10,256 nucleotides of DNA from Bacillota bacterium (GTDB taxonomy: Bacteria > Bacillota > Clostridia > Peptostreptococcales > Anaerovoracaceae), in contig JAEEOX010000145.1 in the NCBI GenBank assembly GCA_016284485.1, positions 1-10,256 of the forward strand, in the 5' to 3' direction. Position 1 is the first letter of the stretch. Each line of letters begins with the position of its first letter. A program made the translations under genes and the position numbers. Under the pieces are notes generated by a model. The model was not told the DNA's origin. It did no database searches and worked only from the letters and a program-made list of their open reading frames with translations. Of the stretch, positions 1-6,686 are shown piece after piece.

Positions 1-190
1 AGTATATATAGCCTGCGGGATCTCCGGAGCTCCGCAGCACATGGCAGGAATGAAGGAATCCGATACGATCATCGCCATCAACAAAGATCCCTCTGCCCCC
101 ATTTTCAATATTGCCGATTACGGTATAGTGGGTGATCTCTACGAGGTAGTGCCTGCACTGACCAGAAGATTCAGCAGGAAGGAGGACTGA
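1..190 (+). CDS. etfA: Electron transfer flavoprotein alpha subunit, C-terminal end (5' truncated)
   Basis: Reading from base 2, an open frame of 62 codons runs to the TGA at 188-190; the gene starts before the window. The visible residues are the FAD-binding end of EtfA: ACGISGAPQHMAGM, then SDTIIAINKDPSAPIF, then ADYGIVGDLYEVVPAL. In the family, the ISGA.QH loop, the INKD segment and the ADYGIVGD segment line the FAD site of domain II. EtfA pairs with EtfB and passes electrons between flavoenzymes and NAD or ferredoxin. The stop lies 3 bases before the start of the dehydrogenase gene, whose GGAGG ribosome site (181-185) sits inside the etfA 3' end, so the two are surely cotranscribed and probably form one enzyme complex. 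Whether an N-terminal ferredoxin domain exists, as in the Acetobacterium lactate dehydrogenase Etf, cannot be seen here. Confidence 0.93.
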   Translation, partial: VYIACGISGAPQHMAGMKESDTIIAINKDPSAPIFNIADYGIVGDLYEVVPALTRRFSRKED

Positions 191-193
191 GAC

Positions 194-1576
194 ATGACGG
201 AGAAGGATTATTCCAAGCTTATAGAAATAGTTGGAAAAGATTATTTTATCAAGGGCGAGGAAGATATCGAATCTTTCCTCTACGATCAGGTGGAAAAGAC
301 CTTCAGACCCAAGGCTGACAAACGCTCGGTAGCTGTGAAACCTGCCAACACTGAGGAACTCAGTGAAATAATGAAATACGCCAATCAGGAAAAGATACCT
401 GTAGTGGTCAGAGGCGGAGCCACAGGACTTTGCGGAGGCTGCACTCCCACGGAAGAGAGCATAATAATCTCCATGGAGAGATTCAACCACATAGTGGAGA
501 TCGACGAGAAGAACATGGTCGCAGTTCTTGAGGCCGGCGTGACTCTCATGCAGTTCCTGGAGGAACTGGACAAGTACAAGGGGATCGGGTTCCCCGTGCA
601 CCCGGGAGATGAAGGCGCCCAGATGGGCGGTATGGCAGCCACCAACGCAGGCGGAGCCAGGGCGGTCAGACACGGCGTCATGAGGAAGCATATACTTGGC
701 CTTGAGGTGGTCCTTCCCACTGGAGAGATCCTGGAGCTGGGAGGCAAGCTGGTCAAGAACAACGCGGGATACAACCTGACTCAGCTCATACTGGGTTCCG
801 AGGGTACACTCTGCATCATAACCAAAGTCATTCTCAAGATATTCCCCAACGACAGCTACACCGCGTCCATAGTTGCTCCCTTCGAGAAGTTCGAGGACGC
901 CACCAATGCGGTCATGGAGATACTGAAGAGCGGCGTGTCGCCTCTGGCAGTGGAGTACATGGACAAATTCCTCTGGGAAGGCAGTTCGAAAGCACTGGGC
1001 ATGAAGTGGCAGGCAGAGAAGGGAGAGGCAGATCTTCTGATCATGCTCTCGGAGAAGACAGAGCAGGCGCTGATAGATGACTGCAGAGTCATCAATGAGA
1101 TCTGCGAGAAGAACCACAGCTATGACACCCTCTATGCCGAGAAGAAACAGGAGCAGCTGGATCTTTTGCATATCAGAGGCGAACAGTACAATTTCAAGAA
1201 GGATTGGCTCTACGACTCCTTCGACATGGCTGTTCCCATCTCACACATTGCAGAATTCATCCATGACCTGAAAAGACTGGCCAAGGAATACAATGCAGGT
1301 TCCAGTCTTCTGGCCCACATCGCTGACGGAAACGTCCATAACGACATGTGGCTGGTGGACGGCAAGGCCCCGGAGTATGCCGAGGAACTGAAGAACAGGA
1401 TGTACGAGGCCTGCTTCAGCTACGGAGGTACCATCACCGGAGAACACGGGGTGGGAAAGATCAGAAGAACTGATCTGGAGATGATGAAGGATCCCAGAGA
1501 GATCGAGATCTACAGAGGCATCAAGGCTGTATTCGATCCCAACGGAATACTGAATCCGGGCAGCGTCATCGCCTGA
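194..1576 (+). CDS. lctD: FAD-linked D-lactate/2-hydroxyacid dehydrogenase (GlcD/LctD family), probably Etf-coupled
   Basis: A 460-residue cytoplasmic flavoprotein of full family length. The N-terminal PCMH-type FAD-binding domain (about 45-215) shows RGGATGLCGG at 73-82, GAQMGGMAATNAGGAR at 141-156 and LGSEGTLCIIT at 200-210. The C-terminal FAD-oxidase domain carries AHIADGNVHND at 374-384, with the two histidines of the metal/substrate site, then TGEHGVGK at 415-422 and the closing FDPNGILNPG at 447-456. Members oxidise D-lactate, glycolate, 2-hydroxyglutarate or related 2-hydroxyacids. There are no Fe-S cysteine motifs and no membrane segment, so electrons must leave through a partner, and etfA immediately upstream supplies one. 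Gene order etf then dehydrogenase matches the lactate dehydrogenase complex (LctBCD) of Acetobacterium woodii, which consumes reduced ferredoxin to drive lactate oxidation with NAD+. The start is supported by GGAGG 8 bases upstream. Family assignment is firm; lactate as substrate is inferred, with 2-hydroxyglutarate or glycolate as alternatives. Confidence 0.87.
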   Translation: MTEKDYSKLIEIVGKDYFIKGEEDIESFLYDQVEKTFRPKADKRSVAVKPANTEELSEIMKYANQEKIPVVVRGGATGLCGGCTPTEESIIISMERFNHIVEIDEKNMVAVLEAGVTLMQFLEELDKYKGIGFPVHPGDEGAQMGGMAATNAGGARAVRHGVMRKHILGLEVVLPTGEILELGGKLVKNNAGYNLTQLILGSEGTLCIITKVILKIFPNDSYTASIVAPFEKFEDATNAVMEILKSGVSPLAVEYMDKFLWEGSSKALGMKWQAEKGEADLLIMLSEKTEQALIDDCRVINEICEKNHSYDTLYAEKKQEQLDLLHIRGEQYNFKKDWLYDSFDMAVPISHIAEFIHDLKRLAKEYNAGSSLLAHIADGNVHNDMWLVDGKAPEYAEELKNRMYEACFSYGGTITGEHGVGKIRRTDLEMMKDPREIEIYRGIKAVFDPNGILNPGSVIA

Positions 1577-1653
1577 CCGGGATCCGCCGAACAAAATGAT
1601 AAAAACCCAGGAGGGCTTTTATAGAAAGGTTTATTATTACAAAGGAGGAAAAG

Positions 1654-2676
1654 ATGAAAAAGTTATTAGTACTTTTGCTCGCAGTATGCATGGTATTTGC
1701 ATTCGCTGCATGCGGCGGCGGCAGCAATGAGCCCGCTCCCGCTGATCCTGGAGAGACGTTCACACTGACCATAGGAACCACAGTTCAGGACGATTCAGCC
1801 ACAGGCAGAGCGCTTCTTGAAGTCTTCAAACCCTACATTGAAGAGCATTCAAACGGCAGGATCGAAGTAATCGTTCAGAACAACTCAGTTCTCGGTTCAG
1901 ACCGTGAGATCTATGAGGCTCTTCAGCTTAACACAGTTCAGGCAAGCCAGGGACCTCTGTCCACACTTGCCAACTTCGCTCCTGACTTCGCAGTATGCGA
2001 CCTTCCTTTCCTGTTCACTTCAAAGGAAGAGGCTTATGCGAACCTTGACGGAGAATTCGGTGATGCCCTGGCAGCTACACTTCCTCAGTATGGTATGAGG
2101 ATCATCGCTTACGGTGAGAATGCCTTCAGAAACATTTCCAACAATCAGCACCCTGTAAAGACAGCTGAGGACCTGAAGGGACTCGACATCCGTGTTATGG
2201 AGTCACCCGTTAACATCGCTACATACAAGGCAATGGGAACCAACCCCACACCCATGGCATTCTCCGAACTTTACGGAGCACTTCAGAACGGCACAGTAGA
2301 CGGCCAGGACAACGGCATCGTTCTTACTTACACCAACAAGCTCTATGAAGTACAGCCTTACTACACATTCACACATCACCTTTATGCAGCTAACGCAGTC
2401 GTAGTATCCGAGGAATTCTGGCAGAGCCTTCCTGAGGATCTGCAGCAGGTCATCACAGAGGCTTCCTTCGAGGCAATGAAGTTCCAGCGTGATCTGAACA
2501 CTCAGCTTGAGGACGAACTCGTAGCTACCATGGAGGCTGCGGGCGTTACATTCGATACTCTTCCCGATGAAGAGATCGCTAAGCTCGTTGAGGCTACAAA
2601 GGACGTTTGGGACCTTGTTGAGGTAGACGAAAACATCATGAATATGGCTAAGGCCATCCGTGACGCAAGAGGTTAA
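1654..2676 (+). CDS. dctP: TRAP transporter solute-binding lipoprotein, DctP family
   Basis: A 340-residue extracytoplasmic substrate-binding protein. A lipoprotein signal peptide (KK charge, hydrophobic core 4-17) ends in the lipobox FAAC with the lipidated Cys at 20, followed by a glycine/proline-rich tether to about 33, as expected for a Gram-positive that anchors its binding protein to the membrane. The DctP fold is shown by KTAEDLKGLDIRVMESP (169-185), whose Arg180 corresponds to the arginine that clamps the substrate carboxylate in SiaP/DctP proteins, and by the hinge segment MAFSELYGALQNGTVDGQDN at 201-220. The start has AAAGGAGG (1641-1648) 5 bases upstream. The gap of 77 bases from the dehydrogenase is larger than between other genes, and no clear promoter was found in it. 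Codon choice differs from the flanking genes (more GTT, ACA, CCT), which fits high expression. The ligand is a carboxylate; lactate or a C4-dicarboxylate is inferred from context. Confidence 0.93.
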   Translation: MKKLLVLLLAVCMVFAFAACGGGSNEPAPADPGETFTLTIGTTVQDDSATGRALLEVFKPYIEEHSNGRIEVIVQNNSVLGSDREIYEALQLNTVQASQGPLSTLANFAPDFAVCDLPFLFTSKEEAYANLDGEFGDALAATLPQYGMRIIAYGENAFRNISNNQHPVKTAEDLKGLDIRVMESPVNIATYKAMGTNPTPMAFSELYGALQNGTVDGQDNGIVLTYTNKLYEVQPYYTFTHHLYAANAVVVSEEFWQSLPEDLQQVITEASFEAMKFQRDLNTQLEDELVATMEAAGVTFDTLPDEEIAKLVEATKDVWDLVEVDENIMNMAKAIRDARG

Positions 2677-2697
2677 TTCAGATAATCTCTGATCTGT

Positions 2698-2729
2698 CCG
2701 GACCGGCAGGCTTTTGCCTGCCGGTCCGG
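2698..2729 (+). promoter_or_regulatory. Intercistronic stem-loop between dctP and dctQ
   Basis: A perfect 14-bp GC-rich stem (arms 2698-2711, CCGGACCGGCAGGC, and 2716-2729) closes on a TTTT loop. It begins 21 bases after the dctP stop and ends 44 bases before dctQ. No T-tract follows, so it is not a typical intrinsic terminator. Such hairpins after a binding-protein gene are known from malE-malF to block 3' exonucleases, leaving more message for the binding protein than for the membrane subunits. That role is inferred here; partial termination is the alternative. Confidence 0.8.
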
Positions 2730-2773
2730 GATGTTTCATAATCGCATCTTGATTTAAGACAGAGGTAACAGTC

Positions 2774-3262
2774 ATGAAAAATAAACTGCTGTATGTATGG
2801 GACCATTTCGAAGAGATCCTGCTCGTCCCAGCACTGGCATTCAGTACGATTCTGATATTCATTCAGGTGTGCACCAGAGCCTTCGACCATTCCATATCAT
2901 GGTCAGAAGAACTGGTCAGGTATCTGTACGTCTGGGAGACCTGGCTGGGTGTCAGTTATGCCACGAAGAGAGGTTCACAGCTCAGGATCACCATGATCAG
3001 GGATAAGCTTTCGCCAAAAGGGCAGATGGCGGTCGAGATCTTTGTCACCATAGTGTGGCTTGCTTTTGCTGCCTTCGTGTTCTATATGGGAGTGAGGGCG
3101 ATCGGTCAGATATCTAAATTCGGGCAGGTATCCAGCGCTCTCAGAATTCCCCTTAAATACTGTTACCTTTCGATTCCCGTAGGAATGGCCATGATGTCGA
3201 TCAGACTGATCGAATCATCCATCAAACGCTTCAGACCCGCTAAGGAAGGAGGCGACAAATAA
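2774..3262 (+). CDS. dctQ: TRAP transporter small membrane subunit, DctQ
   Basis: A 162-residue integral membrane protein with four predicted helices (about 14-34, 48-63, 86-107 and 129-147), the length and topology of DctQ. The segment SWSEELVRYLYVWETWLG at 42-59 between helices 1 and 2 is the family signature (W-[ST]-E-E followed by aromatic residues), and the positively charged loop KRGSQLRI at 65-72 matches the usual cytoplasmic loop. DctQ forms the membrane complex with DctM and is needed for transport. AGAGG at 2761-2765 supports the start. Its TAA overlaps the dctM ATG by one base, implying translational coupling. Confidence 0.92.
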   Translation: MKNKLLYVWDHFEEILLVPALAFSTILIFIQVCTRAFDHSISWSEELVRYLYVWETWLGVSYATKRGSQLRITMIRDKLSPKGQMAVEIFVTIVWLAFAAFVFYMGVRAIGQISKFGQVSSALRIPLKYCYLSIPVGMAMMSIRLIESSIKRFRPAKEGGDK

Positions 3263-4542
3263 TGAACATTTTGCTTCTGTTTGCCATATTCTTCGCATTG
3301 ATGCTCCTGTCTGTCCCCATCGGTATATCTCTGGGCACAGCTACAGCCATCACGATGCTCCTTACCAGCAATATAGATACTGTGATGATCGCCCAGAAAG
3401 CGTTCACGGGTCTGGATTCATTTACGCTCATAGCGATCCCATTCTTCATGCTTGCCGGCAACCTTATGTCTCTCGGCGGCATAGCCAGGAGGATCGTGAA
3501 CTTTGCCGACGTGCTCGTGGGTAAATTCACCGGCGGACTGGGATATGTCACAGTCCTGGGCTGCATGTTCTTTGCGGCCATATCCGGCTCGGGTCCTGCT
3601 ACAGTTTCGGCCATGGGCTCCATCATGATCCCCGAAATGGATGAAAGGGGATATGACAGAGGATTCGCCACAGGCCTTACTGCGGTAGCTGGAACCATAG
3701 GCGTCATCATCCCGCCTTCGATACCCTTCGTTATCTACGGTGTCGCATCCGGCACCTCCGTAGGTGACCTGTTCAAGGCCGGAGTTATTCCCGGCATCCT
3801 CATCGGTCTCGGACTGATGTTAGTTTGCGGGATCATTTCACACAAGCGCGGATACAAGGGCCACGTAAGAGCCGAAAAGGTAAGTCTTTGGAAGACCTTC
3901 CTGGACTCCTTCTGGGCACTGCTGGCTCCGGTCATCATACTGGGCGGAATCTACACAGGTATCTTCACTCCCACAGAGGCTGCGGTGATCGCCACCGTAT
4001 ACTCCCTGTTTGCAGGAATTGTGATCTACAGGGAGCTGACCCTTAAGATCATAATCGATTCTCTTAAAGAGACCGCCAACATGAACGGATATACAGGTCT
4101 TGCCCTTGGCTTCTCCATGTCGTTCGCGGCGTACCTTGCCATGGAGCAGATCCCCCAGAAGATCGCATCCACACTTCTGAGTTCCGTGACTCAGGACTGG
4201 CTGCTGATGGCTCTCATGCTTCTGGTACTTCTGATCGTAGGATGTTTTATCGACAATATTTCATCCTGCCTCATCCTGACTCCGGTAATGCTTCCCATTG
4301 CCATCGGCATAGGCATGAGCCCGGTACATTTCGGTATAGCTATGACGGTAGCTCTTGCCATCGGATTCGTTACACCGCCTTATGGTGTAAACCTCTTCGT
4401 TGCATCCGGAGTATCCAAACTTAAGATAGAGATCATTTCAAAGGCCGCATTGCCGTTCCTTCTGGCAATGTTCATATGCCTGCTTCTGATTGCTTATATT
4501 CCGGGCATCTCGATGTTCCTGGTCAATCTGATCGGACACTGA
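3262..4542 (+). CDS. dctM: TRAP transporter large permease subunit, DctM
   Basis: A 426-residue, almost wholly hydrophobic protein of standard DctM length (about 12 helices), the ion-coupled channel subunit. Family motifs include FMLAGNLMSLGGIARRIVNF (62-81), then AISGSGPATVSAMGSIMIPEM, then IIPPSIPFVIYGVASGTSVGDLF and, near the C terminus, GFVTPPYGVNLFVASG. In elevator-type TRAP transporters the two glycine/proline-rich hairpins bind substrate and Na+. The start overlaps the dctQ stop and is preceded by GGAAGGAGG (3244-3252). The gene closes the unit: a strong terminator begins 25 bases after the TGA. Na+ coupling is known for characterised TRAP systems and is not proven by this sequence alone. 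Confidence 0.94.
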   Translation: MNILLLFAIFFALMLLSVPIGISLGTATAITMLLTSNIDTVMIAQKAFTGLDSFTLIAIPFFMLAGNLMSLGGIARRIVNFADVLVGKFTGGLGYVTVLGCMFFAAISGSGPATVSAMGSIMIPEMDERGYDRGFATGLTAVAGTIGVIIPPSIPFVIYGVASGTSVGDLFKAGVIPGILIGLGLMLVCGIISHKRGYKGHVRAEKVSLWKTFLDSFWALLAPVIILGGIYTGIFTPTEAAVIATVYSLFAGIVIYRELTLKIIIDSLKETANMNGYTGLALGFSMSFAAYLAMEQIPQKIASTLLSSVTQDWLLMALMLLVLLIVGCFIDNISSCLILTPVMLPIAIGIGMSPVHFGIAMTVALAIGFVTPPYGVNLFVASGVSKLKIEIISKAALPFLLAMFICLLLIAYIPGISMFLVNLIGH

Positions 4543-4566
4543 TGCTCAGATAAAGACCATAGAGAA

Positions 4567-4606
4567 AAACCGCCGTCCCCGGCAGGGGCGGCGGTTTGAG
4601 TTTTTT
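4567..4606 (+). terminator. Intrinsic terminator after dctM
   Basis: Left arm AAACCGCCG-T-CCCC (4567-4580) pairs with GGGGCGGCGGTTT (4585-4597) over a GGCA loop, with a single bulged T. GAG then TTTTTT (4601-4606) follows. This ends the etf-dehydrogenase-TRAP transcript and separates it from the CoA-transferase gene. Confidence 0.88.
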
Positions 4607-4621
4607 GCACGGTGCAAAAAA
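4601..4621. repeat. Perfect 10-bp inverted repeat with 1-base centre (possible operator)
   Basis: TTTTTTGCAC (4601-4610), a single G, then GTGCAAAAAA (4612-4621) form a perfect inverted repeat. The left arm shares its T-run with the dctM terminator. The repeat centre lies 38 bases upstream of the CoA-transferase -35 box. A one-base loop makes a stable RNA hairpin unlikely, so a protein-binding dyad is the more natural reading. I do not recognise the motif as the site of a specific regulator. Confidence 0.6.
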
Positions 4622-4648
4622 TAAAACAATCGCAGAACAATATTGCTG

Positions 4649-4676
4649 TTGATATCTTTGGCCCATTTGTTAAAAT
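4649..4676 (+). promoter_or_regulatory. Sigma-A-type promoter of the CoA-transferase gene
   Basis: TTGATA (4649-4654), a 16-base spacer and TAAAAT (4671-4676), with an extended -10 TG at 4668-4669. The -10 box ends 33 bases before the ATG at 4710, giving a short leader that contains the ribosome site. It lies downstream of the dctM terminator, so the CoA-transferase appears to be its own transcription unit. Confidence 0.72.
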
Positions 4677-4699
4677 GTACTAAGCGAGAACATTTTTTT

Positions 4700-4704
4700 G
4701 GAGG
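4700..4704 (+). promoter_or_regulatory. Ribosome binding site that fixes the CoA-transferase start
   Basis: GGAGG lies 5 bases before ATG 4710. It overlaps an in-frame TTG at 4698, which therefore cannot be the start even though it would lengthen the protein by four residues. Confidence 0.85.
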
Positions 4705-4709
4705 AAAAC

Positions 4710-6215
4710 ATGGATCAGGAACTTAAGAAACGTATCCGTTCGGATAGAGGAGAGAGCCTTATCGTGTCAGCCGAAGAGGCAGCATACATGATCAAGGACG
4801 GAATGGCCGTAGCCATCAGCGGTTTCACCAACTCGGGATATCCCAAGGCTGTGCCTCATGCGCTGGCAGAGCAGGTGAAGGCAGGAAGGGAAGAGGTCCA
4901 TATCGAGCTTTATTCGGGAGCATCGGTGGGCCCCGAGATCGATACGGAACTGGTCGAGACAGGTATCATTCAGAGGAGGATCCCTTATCAGACCAATGCG
5001 ACCCTCAGGAAGGCCATAAACTCCGGTAAGGTGAACTACTCAGATATGCATCTGGGAAGATCCGCTGAATTTGTGGCCCAGGGCCATGTGAAGAAACCGG
5101 ACATCGCTCTGGTGGAGGCTCTTGCCATCACAGAGGATGGAGACCTGGTGCCCACAACATCCGTCGGAAACGTTCCCACATACGTACAGATGGCGGATTC
5201 CGTCATAGTGGAGATCGCCATGGCCAAGCCCCTGGAACTGGAAGGAACGGCGGACGTATATATGACAGAGCCTGCCCCCAACCGCAAGCCCATTCCCATC
5301 ACACATCCGGGAGACAGGGTGGGAGCACCCTATGTCAAGTGCGGCTGGGATAAGATAAAAGCCATAGTCATTTCCGACATGAGCGACCTTACCAGGCCTC
5401 TGGCAGCAATTTCGGAGGATTCCAGGAAGATAGGGGAGAATATCATAAACTTCTTCAGACATGAGGTCGAGGCAGGCAGATTAGGCAAGTCTCTGCTTCC
5501 CATCCAGTCAGGAGTTGGTTCAGTAGCCAATGCAGTGCTCTGGGGCCTCAAGGAATCCGAGTTCGAGGGACTGACCTGCTACACAGAGGTCATCCAGGAT
5601 TCCATGCTGGACCTGATCAAGTGCGGCAAGGTCACAGTAGCTTCCTGCACGGCTCTGGCGCCGTCACCGGAGGCACAGGTGGACTTCTTCAACAATATCG
5701 ATTTCTTCAGAGATCACGTGATCTTCAGACCTGAGGAGATCTCCAACTCCGGCGAGGTTGCCCACAGACTGGGGCTGATCGCCATGAATACCGCCCTCGA
5801 GGTGGACATATACGGAAACGTGAACTCCACCCACGTCCAGGGCAAAAAGATCATGAACGGCATCGGAGGTTCCGGTGACTTCTCAAGAAGCGCCCAGTTG
5901 GTGATCTTCACCACATCCTCCATCGCCAAGGACGGAGCCATTTCGTCCATAGTTCCCATGTGCCCCCACGTGGACCACACGGAGCATGAGGTGCAGGTCA
6001 TCGTCACCGAGCAGGGTTATGCTGACTTAAGGGGCCTATCTCCCAAGGAGAGGGCAGTGGCCATAATCGAAAACTGCGCGCATCCCGACTACAGGGATAT
6101 GCTGATGGATTACTTCAAGAGAGCCTGCGAGGAGGCTCCTTGCCAGACGCCGCACATACTGGACGAAGCACTCAGCTGGCACTCCAGATTCGAGAAGACC
6201 GGAAGCATGAAATAA
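4710..6215 (+). CDS. Succinyl-CoA:acetate / propionyl-CoA:succinate-type CoA-transferase
   Basis: A 501-residue cytoplasmic enzyme of the acetyl-CoA hydrolase/transferase family (class I CoA-transferase), the same length as AarC of Acetobacter and the YgfH/ScpC group. The N-terminal half has the substrate and CoA site segments SGFTNSGYPKAVP (37-49) and LYSGASVGPEID (68-79). The C-terminal half carries CYTEVIQD (290-297), whose Glu293 is the expected residue forming the glutamyl-CoA thioester, then GNVNSTHV (369-376), GGSGDFSRSAQ (386-396) for the oxyanion loop, and VTEQGYADLRG (432-442). The enzyme swaps CoA between succinate and acetate or propionate without spending ATP. It sits alone between terminators, downstream of a dicarboxylate-type transporter and near a decarboxylase operon, which fits activation of succinate at the expense of propionyl-CoA or acetyl-CoA. 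ATG 4710 was chosen because GGAGG precedes it; a 4-hydroxybutyrate CoA-transferase is less likely from the motifs. Confidence 0.88.
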   Translation: MDQELKKRIRSDRGESLIVSAEEAAYMIKDGMAVAISGFTNSGYPKAVPHALAEQVKAGREEVHIELYSGASVGPEIDTELVETGIIQRRIPYQTNATLRKAINSGKVNYSDMHLGRSAEFVAQGHVKKPDIALVEALAITEDGDLVPTTSVGNVPTYVQMADSVIVEIAMAKPLELEGTADVYMTEPAPNRKPIPITHPGDRVGAPYVKCGWDKIKAIVISDMSDLTRPLAAISEDSRKIGENIINFFRHEVEAGRLGKSLLPIQSGVGSVANAVLWGLKESEFEGLTCYTEVIQDSMLDLIKCGKVTVASCTALAPSPEAQVDFFNNIDFFRDHVIFRPEEISNSGEVAHRLGLIAMNTALEVDIYGNVNSTHVQGKKIMNGIGGSGDFSRSAQLVIFTTSSIAKDGAISSIVPMCPHVDHTEHEVQVIVTEQGYADLRGLSPKERAVAIIENCAHPDYRDMLMDYFKRACEEAPCQTPHILDEALSWHSRFEKTGSMK

Positions 6216-6270
6216 GCATTGAAAGAGGGCGTCTGAAATGTCAGGCGCTCCCTTATTAACTCAAAGAATC

Positions 6271-6310
6271 AAAAACTCCCCCTATGCATACACATCGGGG
6301 GAGTTTTTTT
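6271..6310. terminator. Bidirectional intrinsic terminator between convergent CoA-transferase and spoVG
   Basis: AAAAACTCCCCC (6271-6282) pairs perfectly with GGGGGAGTTTTT (6297-6308) around a 14-base loop, and T-runs flank the stem when read from either strand (T at 6304-6310 on +, the complement of A 6271-6275 on -). It serves both converging genes. The last base overlaps the spoVG stop codon. A second, imperfect hairpin at 6227-6250 (ten pairs, two of them G-U) sits just after the CoA-transferase stop. Confidence 0.88.
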
Positions 6311-6603
6311 CAGTCGTCGTTTTCAGTTGTGTTGTCTTCCGGATCCTCAGCCGGAAGCTGGGCATATTTATCAAGTACTTCCCTTACCAGACGTCTTCTG
6401 AAAGACCTGGTTATGGGATGAGCGATGTCCCTGTATACGCCTTCCCCGATCTTCTTGTCGGGCATGGTGACGAAGGGACCGCCTTTTCCTTCGAATACTT
6501 TAATGTCGTGGACTACGAACTCATCATCAAATGTAACGGATGCTACTGCCCTAAGATTTGCTGTGCCTTCTACTCTGCGGATCCTTATTTCAGTAATATT
6601 CAT
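6310..6603 (-). CDS. spoVG: Septation/sporulation regulator SpoVG
   Basis: A 97-residue protein, the usual SpoVG length. The N-terminal core is strongly conserved: MNITEIRIRRVEG (1-13), ASVTFDDEFVVHDIKVFEG (21-39), FVTMPDKK (44-51), then YRDIAHPITRSFRRRLVREVL (57-77). It ends in an acidic tail (PAEDPEDNTTENDD) like other members. SpoVG is a small dimeric nucleic-acid-binding protein that affects division, sporulation and metabolic genes in Firmicutes. The ATG agrees with the family start, and GAGGGG lies upstream, but the spacing of only 2 bases is short and may limit translation. It follows purR, the conserved Firmicutes neighbour, but glmU, which usually follows spoVG, is absent: the gene runs convergently into the CoA-transferase terminator. 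Its presence alone does not show that the organism sporulates. Confidence 0.94.
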   Translation of the reverse strand: MNITEIRIRRVEGTANLRAVASVTFDDEFVVHDIKVFEGKGGPFVTMPDKKIGEGVYRDIAHPITRSFRRRLVREVLDKYAQLPAEDPEDNTTENDD

Positions 6604-6655
6604 TGCCCCTCATTCCAATTCTCAATAAAGCAACTCTATTATTTTTTTCAGCAAT

Positions 6656-6684
6656 ATTATAACACTTTGACGCGCAACTGACAA
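6656..6684 (-). promoter_or_regulatory. Sigma-A-type extended -10 promoter of spoVG
   Basis: On the minus strand TTGTCA (6684-6679), a 17-base spacer, then TATAAT (6661-6656) preceded by an extended TG. The -35 box starts 2 bases past the purR stop, leaving a leader of about 45 bases. spoVG can thus be transcribed independently of purR. In Bacillus subtilis spoVG is known for a sigma-H promoter; here the boxes match sigma-A consensus. Confidence 0.82.
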
Positions 6685-6686
6685 CT

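Noticed and set aside
1606..1621. Weak CCC-AGGA-GGG hairpin between the dehydrogenase and dctP
   Set aside because: Only three GC pairs with a mismatch below; too weak to call a terminator or attenuator.
2679..2696. CAGAT ... ATCTG inverted repeat after dctP
   Set aside because: Five-base arms are expected by chance and the strong hairpin next to it explains the region better.
2203..2862. 219-residue minus-strand frame across dctP and dctQ
   Set aside because: Antisense shadow; it spans the intercistronic hairpin and resembles no known protein, while the plus-strand genes are clear.
4636..4647. CAATATTG palindrome before the CoA-transferase -35 box
   Set aside because: Only eight perfect bases, AT-rich, and its extension is broken on both sides.
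4698..4709. TTG start four codons upstream of the CoA-transferase ATG
   Set aside because: The TTG overlaps the GGAGG ribosome site that is correctly spaced for ATG 4710.
6238..6681. 147-residue plus-strand frame opposite spoVG
   Set aside because: It is a shadow of spoVG plus promoter and terminator sequence, with no ribosome site or recognisable domain.
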